DNA of 64,000 nucleotides from Pseudomonas sp. ATCC PTA-122608 (GTDB lineage: Bacteria; Pseudomonadota; Gammaproteobacteria; Pseudomonadales; Pseudomonadaceae): positions 78,836-142,835 of the forward strand of contig NZ_LPNO01000007.1 in assembly GCF_001952855.1 (NCBI RefSeq), in the 5' to 3' direction. The position numbers were made by a program, and so were the translations under genes. The notes below the pieces were generated by a model. That model ran no database searches and was not told the DNA's origin. It saw only the letters and a program-made list of their open reading frames with translations. Of this stretch, positions 1-7,604 are shown one piece after another. Position 1 is the stretch's first letter. The number at the start of each line of letters is the position of its first letter.

Positions 1-2
1 GG

Positions 3-17
3 CCACCGCGCAAATGA
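3..17 (+). CDS. 3' end of upstream gene (probably pqiB/MlaD-domain protein), partial
   Basis: Only the last four codons (Pro-Pro-Arg-Lys) and a TGA stop are inside the window. The stop lies about 17 bases before the pqiC-like start, which fits the pqiA-pqiB-pqiC order in which PqiB, an MCE/MlaD-domain protein, precedes the lipoprotein. The identity rests on this neighbour alone. The frame could be chance. Confidence 0.4.
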   Translation, partial: PPRK

Positions 18-34
18 CCACAGGAGCAACCACC

Positions 35-589
35 ATGGCCTTCCCGCTGAAGATCACGCTGCTCGCCGGGTTGCTGCTGCTTGCGGCGTGCCGCAGCGAG
101 CCGATTCAATTTCACACCCTGACGCCGGTGCATCGCAGCAATGCGTCCCTGACCGCGGGGGGTGAAATCCGCATTGAAAGCATTACGGTGCCGCCGCAGG
201 TCGACCGGCCGCAGATTGTCATCCGCCAGGGCGACAGCGGCGTGGCGATTCTTGAGACGCAATGGTGGGCCGCCAGCCTGGTGGATGAGCTGCGCAGCGC
301 GCTGGTGGACCAACTCGCCAGCAACCGGAAAAACCTGGCGGTGCGTATTGAAGTACAGCGCTTTGACTCGATCCCCGGGCAGTACGCCCTGCTCGACGTC
401 AAATGGCGACTGCGCCAGACGGGCACAGACGAACGCACGCCGCTGACGTGTCGCACGGTGGTGCAGTCGCCATCCGGCCCAACCATTGATGACCTGGTGA
501 TCGCTCAGCAAAACAACGTCAAACGGTTTGCCGCACTGCTCAGCCAGGCCGCCGACAAGTTACCGAGTGAATGCCCTGCCGCGCAGTAA
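35..589 (+). CDS. pqiC: PqiC/YmbA-type ABC-transport auxiliary lipoprotein
   Basis: A 184-residue lipoprotein with a signal peptide and lipobox LAAC (Cys19), so probably anchored in the outer membrane. The body resembles the PqiC/YmbA family, the outer-membrane partner of PqiAB MCE-type lipid-transport complexes that span the periplasm. The start at 35 is preferred over the upstream ATG at 14 because an AGGAG ribosome site lies at 22-26 with correct spacing and the hydrophobic signal follows at once. The ATG at 14 overlaps the preceding stop and would add seven polar residues. Family assignment is by sequence pattern; substrate unknown. Confidence 0.8.
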   Translation: MAFPLKITLLAGLLLLAACRSEPIQFHTLTPVHRSNASLTAGGEIRIESITVPPQVDRPQIVIRQGDSGVAILETQWWAASLVDELRSALVDQLASNRKNLAVRIEVQRFDSIPGQYALLDVKWRLRQTGTDERTPLTCRTVVQSPSGPTIDDLVIAQQNNVKRFAALLSQAADKLPSECPAAQ

Positions 590-611
590 ACATCGAGCCA
601 AGGATTGAGCC

Positions 612-956
612 ATGCGCACATTCTGGAAATGGTATTTGCAACTGCTGGAAAATGATTTCAGCACTCAGGTCTTCGACAATGTGAAGAACCTGCTGGTGTG
701 TGCGCTGCTGTTTGCCGCGGGTACCAACGCGCTGTCCGGGAAGCATGAGCTGTTCCTCGGCGTCCTGGCGTCAAGCGTGGCCGGTTGGGGCTTGATCGTG
801 GTTTCCACCTTGCTGATGGTGCTGAATGTCAGCGACGGAATCCGCAGGCTGGCCAAGCTTCGTTATCACTTGGTGCTTCAGCTGCTGCTGATCCTGGTTT
901 ATGTGCTGGTAGCAGAGCGCGTGGTGGAAATCGTTTGGGGCTTCCGGTCCCATTGA
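612..956 (+). CDS. Small three-helix membrane protein, unknown function
   Basis: 114 residues with three hydrophobic segments (about residues 25-38, 46-70 and 85-107) and a charged N-terminus, consistent with a small inner-membrane protein. AGGA lies eight bases before the ATG. It begins 22 bases after pqiC and may be co-transcribed. Its stop is nine bases from the convergent end of the LuxR-type regulator. I do not recognise a named family and infer no function. Confidence 0.75.
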   Translation: MRTFWKWYLQLLENDFSTQVFDNVKNLLVCALLFAAGTNALSGKHELFLGVLASSVAGWGLIVVSTLLMVLNVSDGIRRLAKLRYHLVLQLLLILVYVLVAERVVEIVWGFRSH

Positions 957-965
957 TCGAGGTGC

Positions 966-3695
966 CTACCCCAACAACCCCATCTCCTGCGCCCGCGCTA
1001 CCGCCTGCGTGCGCCGCTCCACTCCGAGCTTGCTGTTGATATGACTGGCGTGGGTTTTCACGGTGTGCAGGGAGATAAACAGCTGATTGCTGATCTCCTG
1101 GTTCGAACAACCCTGGGCGATCAGGTGCAGCACCGCCAGTTCGCGGGAGCTTAGGGTTTCAAGGGTGTGTGGGGTTTCAACCACCGCAACATCCGGCAAG
1201 CGTGCCAGCAGGCTCTGGTTCATCTGACCATAGGGATCCCGCAAAAGCTGCTCCCGCGTCCAGTCGGGATAGCGCTCCAGCAAGCGCTGAAAGGGTTGCA
1301 TCGCGCCACCGGCAGCCGCTGCAAGCGCGCGGGCAAACACGGGGCGGGCCAGCGCTTCCTGACCACCGTCCAACAGCAACTGCGCCTGCTGGGTCAGCGC
1401 CATCAGGCTGATCATCTGCCGGCCGCTGTTATGGGCCTGGTGCGCCAGTTCGTCGAGCCGTTGCAGTGAGGCCGCCGGCTGATGCCGGATGGCGTCGAGC
1501 GCTGCCTGTTGCAGCTCGATATGTTGCGGAAGGTGCGGGTGAAACTCCGGCGCGGCCGCGGCCTGTTCACCGTTGTACGTTTGCCCCAGCCGTGTCAGCC
1601 AGGCGTCGGCCAGGTCGGTGCGACCCTGGGCCAGCCAGAGTTCGCATTTGACCAGGGTGATCATCGCCAGGTAGAAAATCGGCGGCACGTCCCAGATGTG
1701 CATCAAGCGCTCGGCCTCGGCCAGTTCGGCAAAGGCCATGGGAAAGTCGCCACGGCGACCTTCGAAGCTGGCGATCACGCAATGACCGATCAGCACGCTG
1801 ATATCCCGGCAGGCCCGCGCCTCAGCCAGACCGGCACGCAGGCGAGCCAGCCCGGCTTCAGGCTGGCAACGCACCAGCAGCAGATAACCTTCGTACAGCG
1901 CCAAGCGGGCACGCACCGCATACAGGCGTTGCGGCGCGAGGCCCTGCAAGCGTTGCAGGCCCTGACGCACTTCATCCAGAGAGCGCAGGATCTCGCCACG
2001 GGCTTGTAGCACCCGCGCCCGGTCGTAATGGGCCAATGCCTCGAACAACGGATTGCCGACGCGCTGCGCCAGCTCCAGGGACTCTCGGTTCAAGCCACGG
2101 GCGCGCCACAGGTCAGCATCGACGATGGCCAGGTTGGACAGGGTCGACAGGCACATCAACCGCTGGCCATAGCGTTTGTGCGGCAGGCTTTCCAGGGCCT
2201 CGCTGCAGTACAACTGGGTCAACTCGCGGTCGCCACGCCCCCGGGCAATGATCCCGCTGAGGGCCAGCCATTGGGCCAACATCGACTTTTGCGCGGTGGC
2301 TGACGGCGCCGGCAGAAAGCGGCTGAGATGGCTGGCCAACTCTTGCGCCGCGTCCAGTTGGCAGGCCAACCCCAACGCCCAGCTGTAGAGCACGATCAGA
2401 CGGGGCGTGCTCATCAACAGACTGTCGGGCAAGTCCATTTTCCAGCGCAGCAACATGCCGACGTTTTGCTCCGCCAGCAGTTGCTCTTCGGAGAGGTTCT
2501 GCACCAGGTTTGCCGCCACATCCAGGTGACCGGCCCGCAACGCCTGCTCCACCGCCTCATCGATCAAGCCCTGGGTATTGAACCAGCGACAGGCCCGCAG
2601 GTGCAGGCTGGCAGCCGGCAACACGGCATTACTCGCGCGCCGAGTGCGCAGCAGGTCGGAAAACAGATGGTGATAACGGTACCAGTGGCCCTGTTCGTCC
2701 AGCGGGACCAGGAATACCTGGTGGGCCTGCAGGTAGCGCAGGATTTCGGTGCTGTCGTGGGCTTCGCGCACGGCGTCGCACAGTTCGCTGCAAAAGCGCT
2801 CCTGGGACGCGGTGTCGTAGAGAAACGCCTGGACTTCCGCTGGCAGGCAGTCAATGACTTCCTCGAGCAGGTAATCGCGGATCAGCCCTTCCCCGCCGTG
2901 CAGGCCTTGGGGCAAGGCGCCTTCGCTGCCGGCTTCGGAGGCCGCCAGCAGCCAGAAACGCAGGCCGGCGACCCAGCCTTCACTGCGTCGGATCAAGTTA
3001 TCCAGGGCTTCGCCGCGCAATGAACTGCTGTGGCGATCCAGCAGGGCCAGAGATTCGGCGTGAGTCAGGCGCAGGTCCTGCTCGTTCAGCTCCAGCAAAT
3101 GCCGGGACAGGCGCAAGCGCGCCAGGTGCCAGTCGGGGCGCTGACGGCTGGTGACCAGCACCAACAGGCCGTCGGGCAGATGGTTGAGGAAAAATTGCAG
3201 GCAGCGGTCGAGTACCGGACCCTGGGCCAAATGGTAGTCATCCAGCACCAGCAACAGCGGCGTCTGGGTCGACAGGTGCACCGTCAGTTCATCCAGCAGG
3301 CCGTCGAGCCACTCTTCAAACGCAAAGGGTTGATGGCGCTGGCGCATTTTCAGCAAGCCCAGGGACTGGGCTCCCAACTGCGGAAAGTATTGCTGCAGGC
3401 CGTCGAGCAGGCGTTCAAGGAAACGTCCCGGGTCGTTATCTCGGGGGCTGAGCCCCAACCACAGGCTTTGCCAGTGGGCCGGCAGGCTTTGGCAGAACTC
3501 CACCGCCAGCGAACTCTTGCCGAAGCCGGCCGGAGCACTGACCAGCAACAGACGCCCGGCCAAACCTTCACTCAGCCGTTCGCACAGGCGCGGTCGCAAC
3601 ACGTAGCCGTCAGGCAGTGGGGGTCGATAGAAGCGCCCTTCCAGGGTCGGAATGACCGCGCTGGCAGGCCCTTGAATTCGGGACAGATCAGTCAT
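966..3695 (-). CDS. MalT-like (LuxR-family) ATP-dependent transcriptional activator
   Basis: A large one-component regulator of about 909 residues. Near residue 55 is a Walker A motif (PAGFGKSS), followed by a Walker B-like LLLVLDDYH, a long helical TPR-like middle, and a C-terminal LuxR helix-turn-helix (LSSRELAVL...IAQGCSNQEISNQL...VKTHASHINSKLG). This is the MalT/LAL architecture: NTP-dependent multimerisation after ligand sensing, then activation of target promoters. It sits next to the DUF1329/DUF1302/acyl-CoA ligase genes on the same strand, and similar regulator-cluster associations are known in Pseudomonas, so it is probably their activator (inference). An alternative ATG at 3728 adds 11 residues; the chosen start has AAGAG upstream. 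Inducer unknown. Confidence 0.88.
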   Translation of the reverse strand: MTDLSRIQGPASAVIPTLEGRFYRPPLPDGYVLRPRLCERLSEGLAGRLLLVSAPAGFGKSSLAVEFCQSLPAHWQSLWLGLSPRDNDPGRFLERLLDGLQQYFPQLGAQSLGLLKMRQRHQPFAFEEWLDGLLDELTVHLSTQTPLLLVLDDYHLAQGPVLDRCLQFFLNHLPDGLLVLVTSRQRPDWHLARLRLSRHLLELNEQDLRLTHAESLALLDRHSSSLRGEALDNLIRRSEGWVAGLRFWLLAASEAGSEGALPQGLHGGEGLIRDYLLEEVIDCLPAEVQAFLYDTASQERFCSELCDAVREAHDSTEILRYLQAHQVFLVPLDEQGHWYRYHHLFSDLLRTRRASNAVLPAASLHLRACRWFNTQGLIDEAVEQALRAGHLDVAANLVQNLSEEQLLAEQNVGMLLRWKMDLPDSLLMSTPRLIVLYSWALGLACQLDAAQELASHLSRFLPAPSATAQKSMLAQWLALSGIIARGRGDRELTQLYCSEALESLPHKRYGQRLMCLSTLSNLAIVDADLWRARGLNRESLELAQRVGNPLFEALAHYDRARVLQARGEILRSLDEVRQGLQRLQGLAPQRLYAVRARLALYEGYLLLVRCQPEAGLARLRAGLAEARACRDISVLIGHCVIASFEGRRGDFPMAFAELAEAERLMHIWDVPPIFYLAMITLVKCELWLAQGRTDLADAWLTRLGQTYNGEQAAAAPEFHPHLPQHIELQQAALDAIRHQPAASLQRLDELAHQAHNSGRQMISLMALTQQAQLLLDGGQEALARPVFARALAAAAGGAMQPFQRLLERYPDWTREQLLRDPYGQMNQSLLARLPDVAVVETPHTLETLSSRELAVLHLIAQGCSNQEISNQLFISLHTVKTHASHINSKLGVERRTQAVARAQEMGLLG

Positions 3696-3842
3696 CGCCG
3701 GGCTCTTGTAGAAGGCTGTTGTCGGCATTGCAGATGTCCGCAGACTAGCGGTAAAAGCGGCAGCTTTGTAGATCTTTGCAACAATTGTCTGAAAAAGACT
3801 ACAACAAAAAATATCCGGACTTCTTCTGGAACGACCGACACT

Positions 3843-3936
3843 CTGTGGCGAGGGAGCTTGCTCCCGCTGGAGTGCGCAGCGCTCCCGTTTTTGGGGCTGC
3901 TACGCAGCCCAGCGGGAGCAAGCTCCCTCGCCACAG
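3843..3936. repeat. REPIN (REP doublet), GTGGCGAGGGAGCTTGC type
   Basis: Two inverted REP copies (3843-3870 and 3909-3936) flank a GC-rich inner hairpin, making a near-perfect palindrome. It shares its outer sequence with the repeats at 28153-28259 and 63957-64000. It lies between the LuxR-type regulator and the terminator of the DUF1329 gene. Such doublets are non-autonomous elements thought to be mobilised by RAYT transposases; no RAYT gene is in the window. Confidence 0.9.
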
Positions 3937-3945
3937 TGGTCCCGC

Positions 3946-3979
3946 AAAAAAAAGCCCCGAACCAGTCGGGGCTTCTTTC
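3946..3979 (-). terminator. Rho-independent terminator of the DUF1302-DUF1329 unit
   Basis: On the minus strand the sequence reads AAGCCCCGAC, loop, TTCGGGGC, then a run of eight T. It starts about 27 bases downstream of the DUF1329 stop codon, so it should end that transcript and insulate the regulator gene beyond it. Confidence 0.85.
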
Positions 3980-4005
3980 GAGGATGCGGCCTCTGTTACA
4001 GCAGG

Positions 4006-5370
4006 TTAGCGAACACCATCCTGGCGCAGGGCCGCCGGGGTGAAGTCGCTGGTGGTGGCGGTGAAACCGAAGTCATAGGCCTGCTTCTCTTCGTTCTTCA
4101 TGCCCAGTGCCAGGTAGCGGCCGGACTGCAGGTCGTAGAGGGTTTCGAGGGCGTACCACGGCACTTGCTTGTCGTAGTAGTTCTCGGCATGGGCTTCAGC
4201 CACGCGCCACAGTTGGCCACGACCGTCGTAGTGGTCGATCACCGCAGCTTGCCAGGTGTCTTCGTCGATGAAGAAGTCACGCTTGGCGTAGATGTGGCGC
4301 TGGCCTTCCTTCAGGGTTGCAACCACATGCCACACACGACGCAGCTCGTAGCGCGCCAGGTCCTGGTTGATGTGGCCGGCCTTGATGATGTCGACATACT
4401 TGAGCTTCGGATCGTCGAGTTTGTAGCTGTTTTCGGCGATGTAGAGCTCTTTCTTGCCTTCCAGTTTCCAGTCGTAGCGGTCTGGCGCACCGTTGAACAT
4501 GTCGAGGTTGTCGGAAGTACGCAGGCCGTCGGCGGCGGTACCCGGACCGTCATACGACACTTGCGGTGCCCGGCGCACACGGCGCTGGCCGGCGTTGTAG
4601 ACCCACGCCGAACGCGGTTCCTTCACCTGGTCGAGGGTTTCGTGCACCAGCAGCACACCACCGGCCAGACGTGCCGGCGCGGTCACTTGCTGCTTGAAGT
4701 AGAACAGGATGTTGCCCGGGTTTTTCGGGTCGTAGTCCTTCATCTTGTCGCGGAACACGAACTGGTCGCGGAAGTACACCAGGCTGAACGAGCCGTTGGT
4801 TTGCGGCGTAGCCTGGGTCACCAGGCGGGTCACGCTGCCACCACGATAGCGGGTGATGTGGTTCCAGATGACTTCCACGCCGCTTTTCGGAATCGGGAAC
4901 GGTACGGCGGTTTCGAAGTTTTCCAGGCCGTTGCCGCCAGACACCAGGTTGGTGCTGGTGGCGTTTTTCTTGATGGCGGCGAACACATCAGCCGGCACCG
5001 TGGCGCCGCGATGGGTCGGGTAGACCGGCATCTTGAAGGTGTCCGGGTAGCGCTTGAACATCGCGTACTGCCCCGGCGCCAGCTTGTCCTTGTACTGCTC
5101 GACGTTCTGCGCGGTGATGGTGAATTGCGGTTGTTCGCTGGCGTACGGGTTGGCCAGGAAGCCACGGGCATCCACGGCGCCGGCATTGGTTGGCAGTGGC
5201 GACCATTTAGGGATGGTGCCGGCCGCGTTGCCGGCCATTTCAGCGCCCATCGGGGTCAGGGTCGTGCCGAGCTTGGCGGCTTCATCGGCCGAGACAGCGG
5301 CCATGACGCTACCCGCCATGATCGACAGCCCCAGCACACCCACCTGCAACAGATTTTTAGTTATTTTCAT
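4006..5370 (-). CDS. DUF1329 family exported protein (LolA-like fold)
   Basis: 454 residues with a clear Sec signal peptide (cleavage probably after VMA, residue 24). The mature part matches the DUF1329 family, usually near 450 residues and placed next to DUF1302 genes; its fold has been related to lipoprotein-binding LolA/LolB proteins. It is the second gene after the DUF1302 gene (43-base gap) and is closed by a terminator, so the two probably form one transcript. Location periplasm or outer membrane. No catalytic motif is obvious. From the neighbouring acyl-CoA ligase I infer a role in handling a lipid or ester substrate, but the activity is unproven. Confidence 0.88.
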   Translation of the reverse strand: MKITKNLLQVGVLGLSIMAGSVMAAVSADEAAKLGTTLTPMGAEMAGNAAGTIPKWSPLPTNAGAVDARGFLANPYASEQPQFTITAQNVEQYKDKLAPGQYAMFKRYPDTFKMPVYPTHRGATVPADVFAAIKKNATSTNLVSGGNGLENFETAVPFPIPKSGVEVIWNHITRYRGGSVTRLVTQATPQTNGSFSLVYFRDQFVFRDKMKDYDPKNPGNILFYFKQQVTAPARLAGGVLLVHETLDQVKEPRSAWVYNAGQRRVRRAPQVSYDGPGTAADGLRTSDNLDMFNGAPDRYDWKLEGKKELYIAENSYKLDDPKLKYVDIIKAGHINQDLARYELRRVWHVVATLKEGQRHIYAKRDFFIDEDTWQAAVIDHYDGRGQLWRVAEAHAENYYDKQVPWYALETLYDLQSGRYLALGMKNEEKQAYDFGFTATTSDFTPAALRQDGVR

Positions 5371-5413
5371 GTTCTGGTTCTTCCTGAAAACATACTGCTT
5401 AAAGAGAGTGTGC

Positions 5414-7273
5414 TTAGAAGTTCACGCCAGCGCTCAAGGCGATGAAGTCACGGTCATCCACCGTGGTGAATTTGCCGCCAAAGAAGTTGGTGTAGTTGAG
5501 GCTGACGGTGTAGGTGTTCTGGTACTCGGCATCGACACCCAGGCTGACGGCCTTGCGACCCTCTTCGAAGTTGCCGCCAGGACCTGGCGAGTAGCCTTTG
5601 ACGTCATGGGACCACGCCACGTTGGGCTTGAGGTTTACACCGGCGAAGACATCCGGGTATTCCCAGATGGCACGAGCGCGATAGCCCCAGGAGGTGGCCG
5701 TGGTGTAGCCATCGTTGTTGCAGTTGGTGTTCAGGCCAGCGGCATTCGGCAGACCGGCGCCGTTGGCCGTCGAGTTGTTAAGGGCGTTACAGAACCCGCC
5801 TGGCAGCGTGCCAGGACCGAAGACCGGATCACGGCCATAACGCGCCTCGGATTTGCTTTCCAGGCCACCGACGTGGGTCACGCCAATTTCACCGACCGTG
5901 GTCAAACGGCTGGCGCCCATGACCTGATCAAAGAAGTGCGTAAAGGTGGTCTGGAACTGCGTAACTTCCTTGCGGTTATAGCCATGCAAGTCCTGGCCGG
6001 GGCTGCCCTTGAGCACCGAGGCATTCCCGAAGCCCGGGATCGGCGTAACACCCGCATAGAGAATGTCGGTGGTGCTGAGCTGGACTGGCGCGTTTGGCCG
6101 ATAGCTCAACTCACCGCTCCAGGCGGTACCGGTAGGCAGCGTGGTGGAGAAGCTCAAGCCGTACAGGCGGATGTCTTCAGGGTACTCAATGAAGTAGTTG
6201 GAACTGCCCGCAACAATCAGCGGCCGCAGCGCACCCAGCGGCCCAAGAGGCCGGGTATAGGCCGATGCTGGCGCACCTTGGGCGCTGAAGATCGGCGCAC
6301 GGCTGTGGTAGTTCATGAAGTAGGCGCCGAACTCGGTATCCAGCGGCTCGAAGTTGTAGTGCATCGCCACGCCGAACTGGCCGCTGTCGCGGGCGTCACG
6401 GTCCGGCCCACGGCGCACCAGCACACCTTCGTTGTTCACATCCACGCCCAGGGCGTTGAGGGTAGGCAGTGCCGCGCCTGGAATGGTCGAGCGCTTGTTC
6501 AGCACCCGCAGGTTGTTGCTGCAACCGTCGGAAACCACGTCCGGCTGCGAGAAGAACGTGCCGCAGTTGTCGGTTACCGTCTGGTCCCATTCCAACTGGT
6601 AGAACGCTTCTGCCGACAAGTTATCGGTCAGCGTCTGCGACACATAGAACATGTTGACCGGGATCAGGCCTTCCTTGATCTCGGCCCCGGGACGACGGAA
6701 TGCGGACACGTCGATCGGGTTGATGGAGTTGATCCCCCCACCGATGAACGTACTCTCACCCCAGCTCACCACCTGCTTGCCGAACCGCACGTTACCGGGC
6801 TGATCGGCAATGGTGTAGTTGTGATAGATGAACGCATCGAGAATCTGCCCGCCAGAGGACTTGGCGCCCTCTTTGCGGTTGTTGTTGCTGACATTCTTGA
6901 AGTCCAGGTCTTCGTTTTGCAGCGCGAAGTCATACCAGTACTTGCCCCGGACAAACACGCCGGTGTCGCCGTATTTCAACTCAAGGTCATGGATACCCTT
7001 GAAGATCTTCGAGAAGGAATCACCTTTGTCGAAGTTCAGGTGACCGTCATCAGAGGTTTGCGACAACCCCCTGCCGCCGTTGTTGGCACCGATCAGGTCT
7101 TTGTTGCGACCCGCCGTCGACCAACTGGCCCCGACCGACAGGGACGAATCAAAGCTGCCTTCGATTTCACCGATGTTGAAACTGACGCCGAATGCAGGCC
7201 CGGCGAGCGTAGAGGCGAGGCTGACGGCCAAAGGCAGTTTTGCCCGGCGCCAGAACTGGTTTGCTGAGATCAT
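5414..7273 (-). CDS. DUF1302 family outer-membrane-type protein
   Basis: 619 residues. Signal peptide from MISANQFWRR to about AFG (residue 28), then a long segment rich in Gly, Asn, Tyr and alternating polar/hydrophobic residues ending in an aromatic Phe (SAGVNF), the C-terminal signature of outer-membrane beta-barrels. It matches DUF1302. The start at 7273 is chosen over a longer frame beginning at 7387 because GGAG lies about eight bases upstream and the signal peptide begins there. It leads the two-gene unit with DUF1329. A surface channel or esterase-like role in lipid uptake is possible; neither is demonstrated by the sequence. Confidence 0.88.
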   Translation of the reverse strand: MISANQFWRRAKLPLAVSLASTLAGPAFGVSFNIGEIEGSFDSSLSVGASWSTAGRNKDLIGANNGGRGLSQTSDDGHLNFDKGDSFSKIFKGIHDLELKYGDTGVFVRGKYWYDFALQNEDLDFKNVSNNNRKEGAKSSGGQILDAFIYHNYTIADQPGNVRFGKQVVSWGESTFIGGGINSINPIDVSAFRRPGAEIKEGLIPVNMFYVSQTLTDNLSAEAFYQLEWDQTVTDNCGTFFSQPDVVSDGCSNNLRVLNKRSTIPGAALPTLNALGVDVNNEGVLVRRGPDRDARDSGQFGVAMHYNFEPLDTEFGAYFMNYHSRAPIFSAQGAPASAYTRPLGPLGALRPLIVAGSSNYFIEYPEDIRLYGLSFSTTLPTGTAWSGELSYRPNAPVQLSTTDILYAGVTPIPGFGNASVLKGSPGQDLHGYNRKEVTQFQTTFTHFFDQVMGASRLTTVGEIGVTHVGGLESKSEARYGRDPVFGPGTLPGGFCNALNNSTANGAGLPNAAGLNTNCNNDGYTTATSWGYRARAIWEYPDVFAGVNLKPNVAWSHDVKGYSPGPGGNFEEGRKAVSLGVDAEYQNTYTVSLNYTNFFGGKFTTVDDRDFIALSAGVNF

Positions 7274-7370
7274 CGACGCTACTCCATGTGCATTATTGTT
7301 ATGGCAGTGAGTCGTTTCCAAGAGCTTGTAACGGCCGGAATACAACGATTCCAATGCCGGGCGAACACAT

Positions 7371-7385
7371 GAACCCGCCGGGTTC
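7371..7385. promoter_or_regulatory. 15-bp perfect palindrome upstream of the DUF1302 gene
   Basis: GAACCCG-C-CGGGTTC lies about 100 bases before the DUF1302 start. It is a candidate operator or an mRNA-leader hairpin. No T-run follows on either strand, so a terminator is unlikely. Confidence 0.4.
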
Positions 7386-7456
7386 ACAGCACCGCACCTT
7401 GAAAAACTCTGGGATGAACTATAGCCAGCAGGGGGTACCGCTTGATCCCTCTAAAG

Positions 7457-7472
7457 TGTGATTTGCATCACC
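7457..7472. promoter_or_regulatory. CRP/Vfr-like site upstream of the DUF1302 gene
   Basis: TGTGA-N6-TCACC matches nine of the ten conserved positions of the CRP/Vfr half-sites (TGTGA-N6-TCACA). It lies about 185 bases before the DUF1302 start, in the 331-base gap (7274-7604) between this gene and the acyl-CoA ligase. The gap otherwise holds the palindrome at 7371-7385 and a GC hairpin at 7575-7596. Catabolite-type control is inferred. Confidence 0.45.
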
Positions 7473-7574
7473 AACCCGTCTGCCACAGTCCTTTTCGCCA
7501 TGCTGACGAAGGTCAGCGACGGAAGGATGGCTGAAAATTGGCAAATCACAAGTGAAGGCTCGGAATAGAGCGCC

Positions 7575-7596
7575 GCCGTGCCCGCGAGGGCACGGC
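7575..7596 (-). terminator. GC-rich hairpin downstream of alkK-like gene
   Basis: GCCGTGCCC-GCGA-GGGCACGGC, a nine-base perfect stem, sits nine bases past the ligase stop. It lacks a clear T-run, so it may be a weak terminator or an RNA-stabilising 3' hairpin. Confidence 0.45.
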
Positions 7597-7604
7597 AAGC
7601 AGTG

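Noticed and set aside
5054..7267. 737-codon plus-strand frame across the DUF1329 and DUF1302 genes
   Set aside because: Antisense shadow spanning two genes; composition (Val, His, Arg rich) is typical of reverse-complement coding frames.
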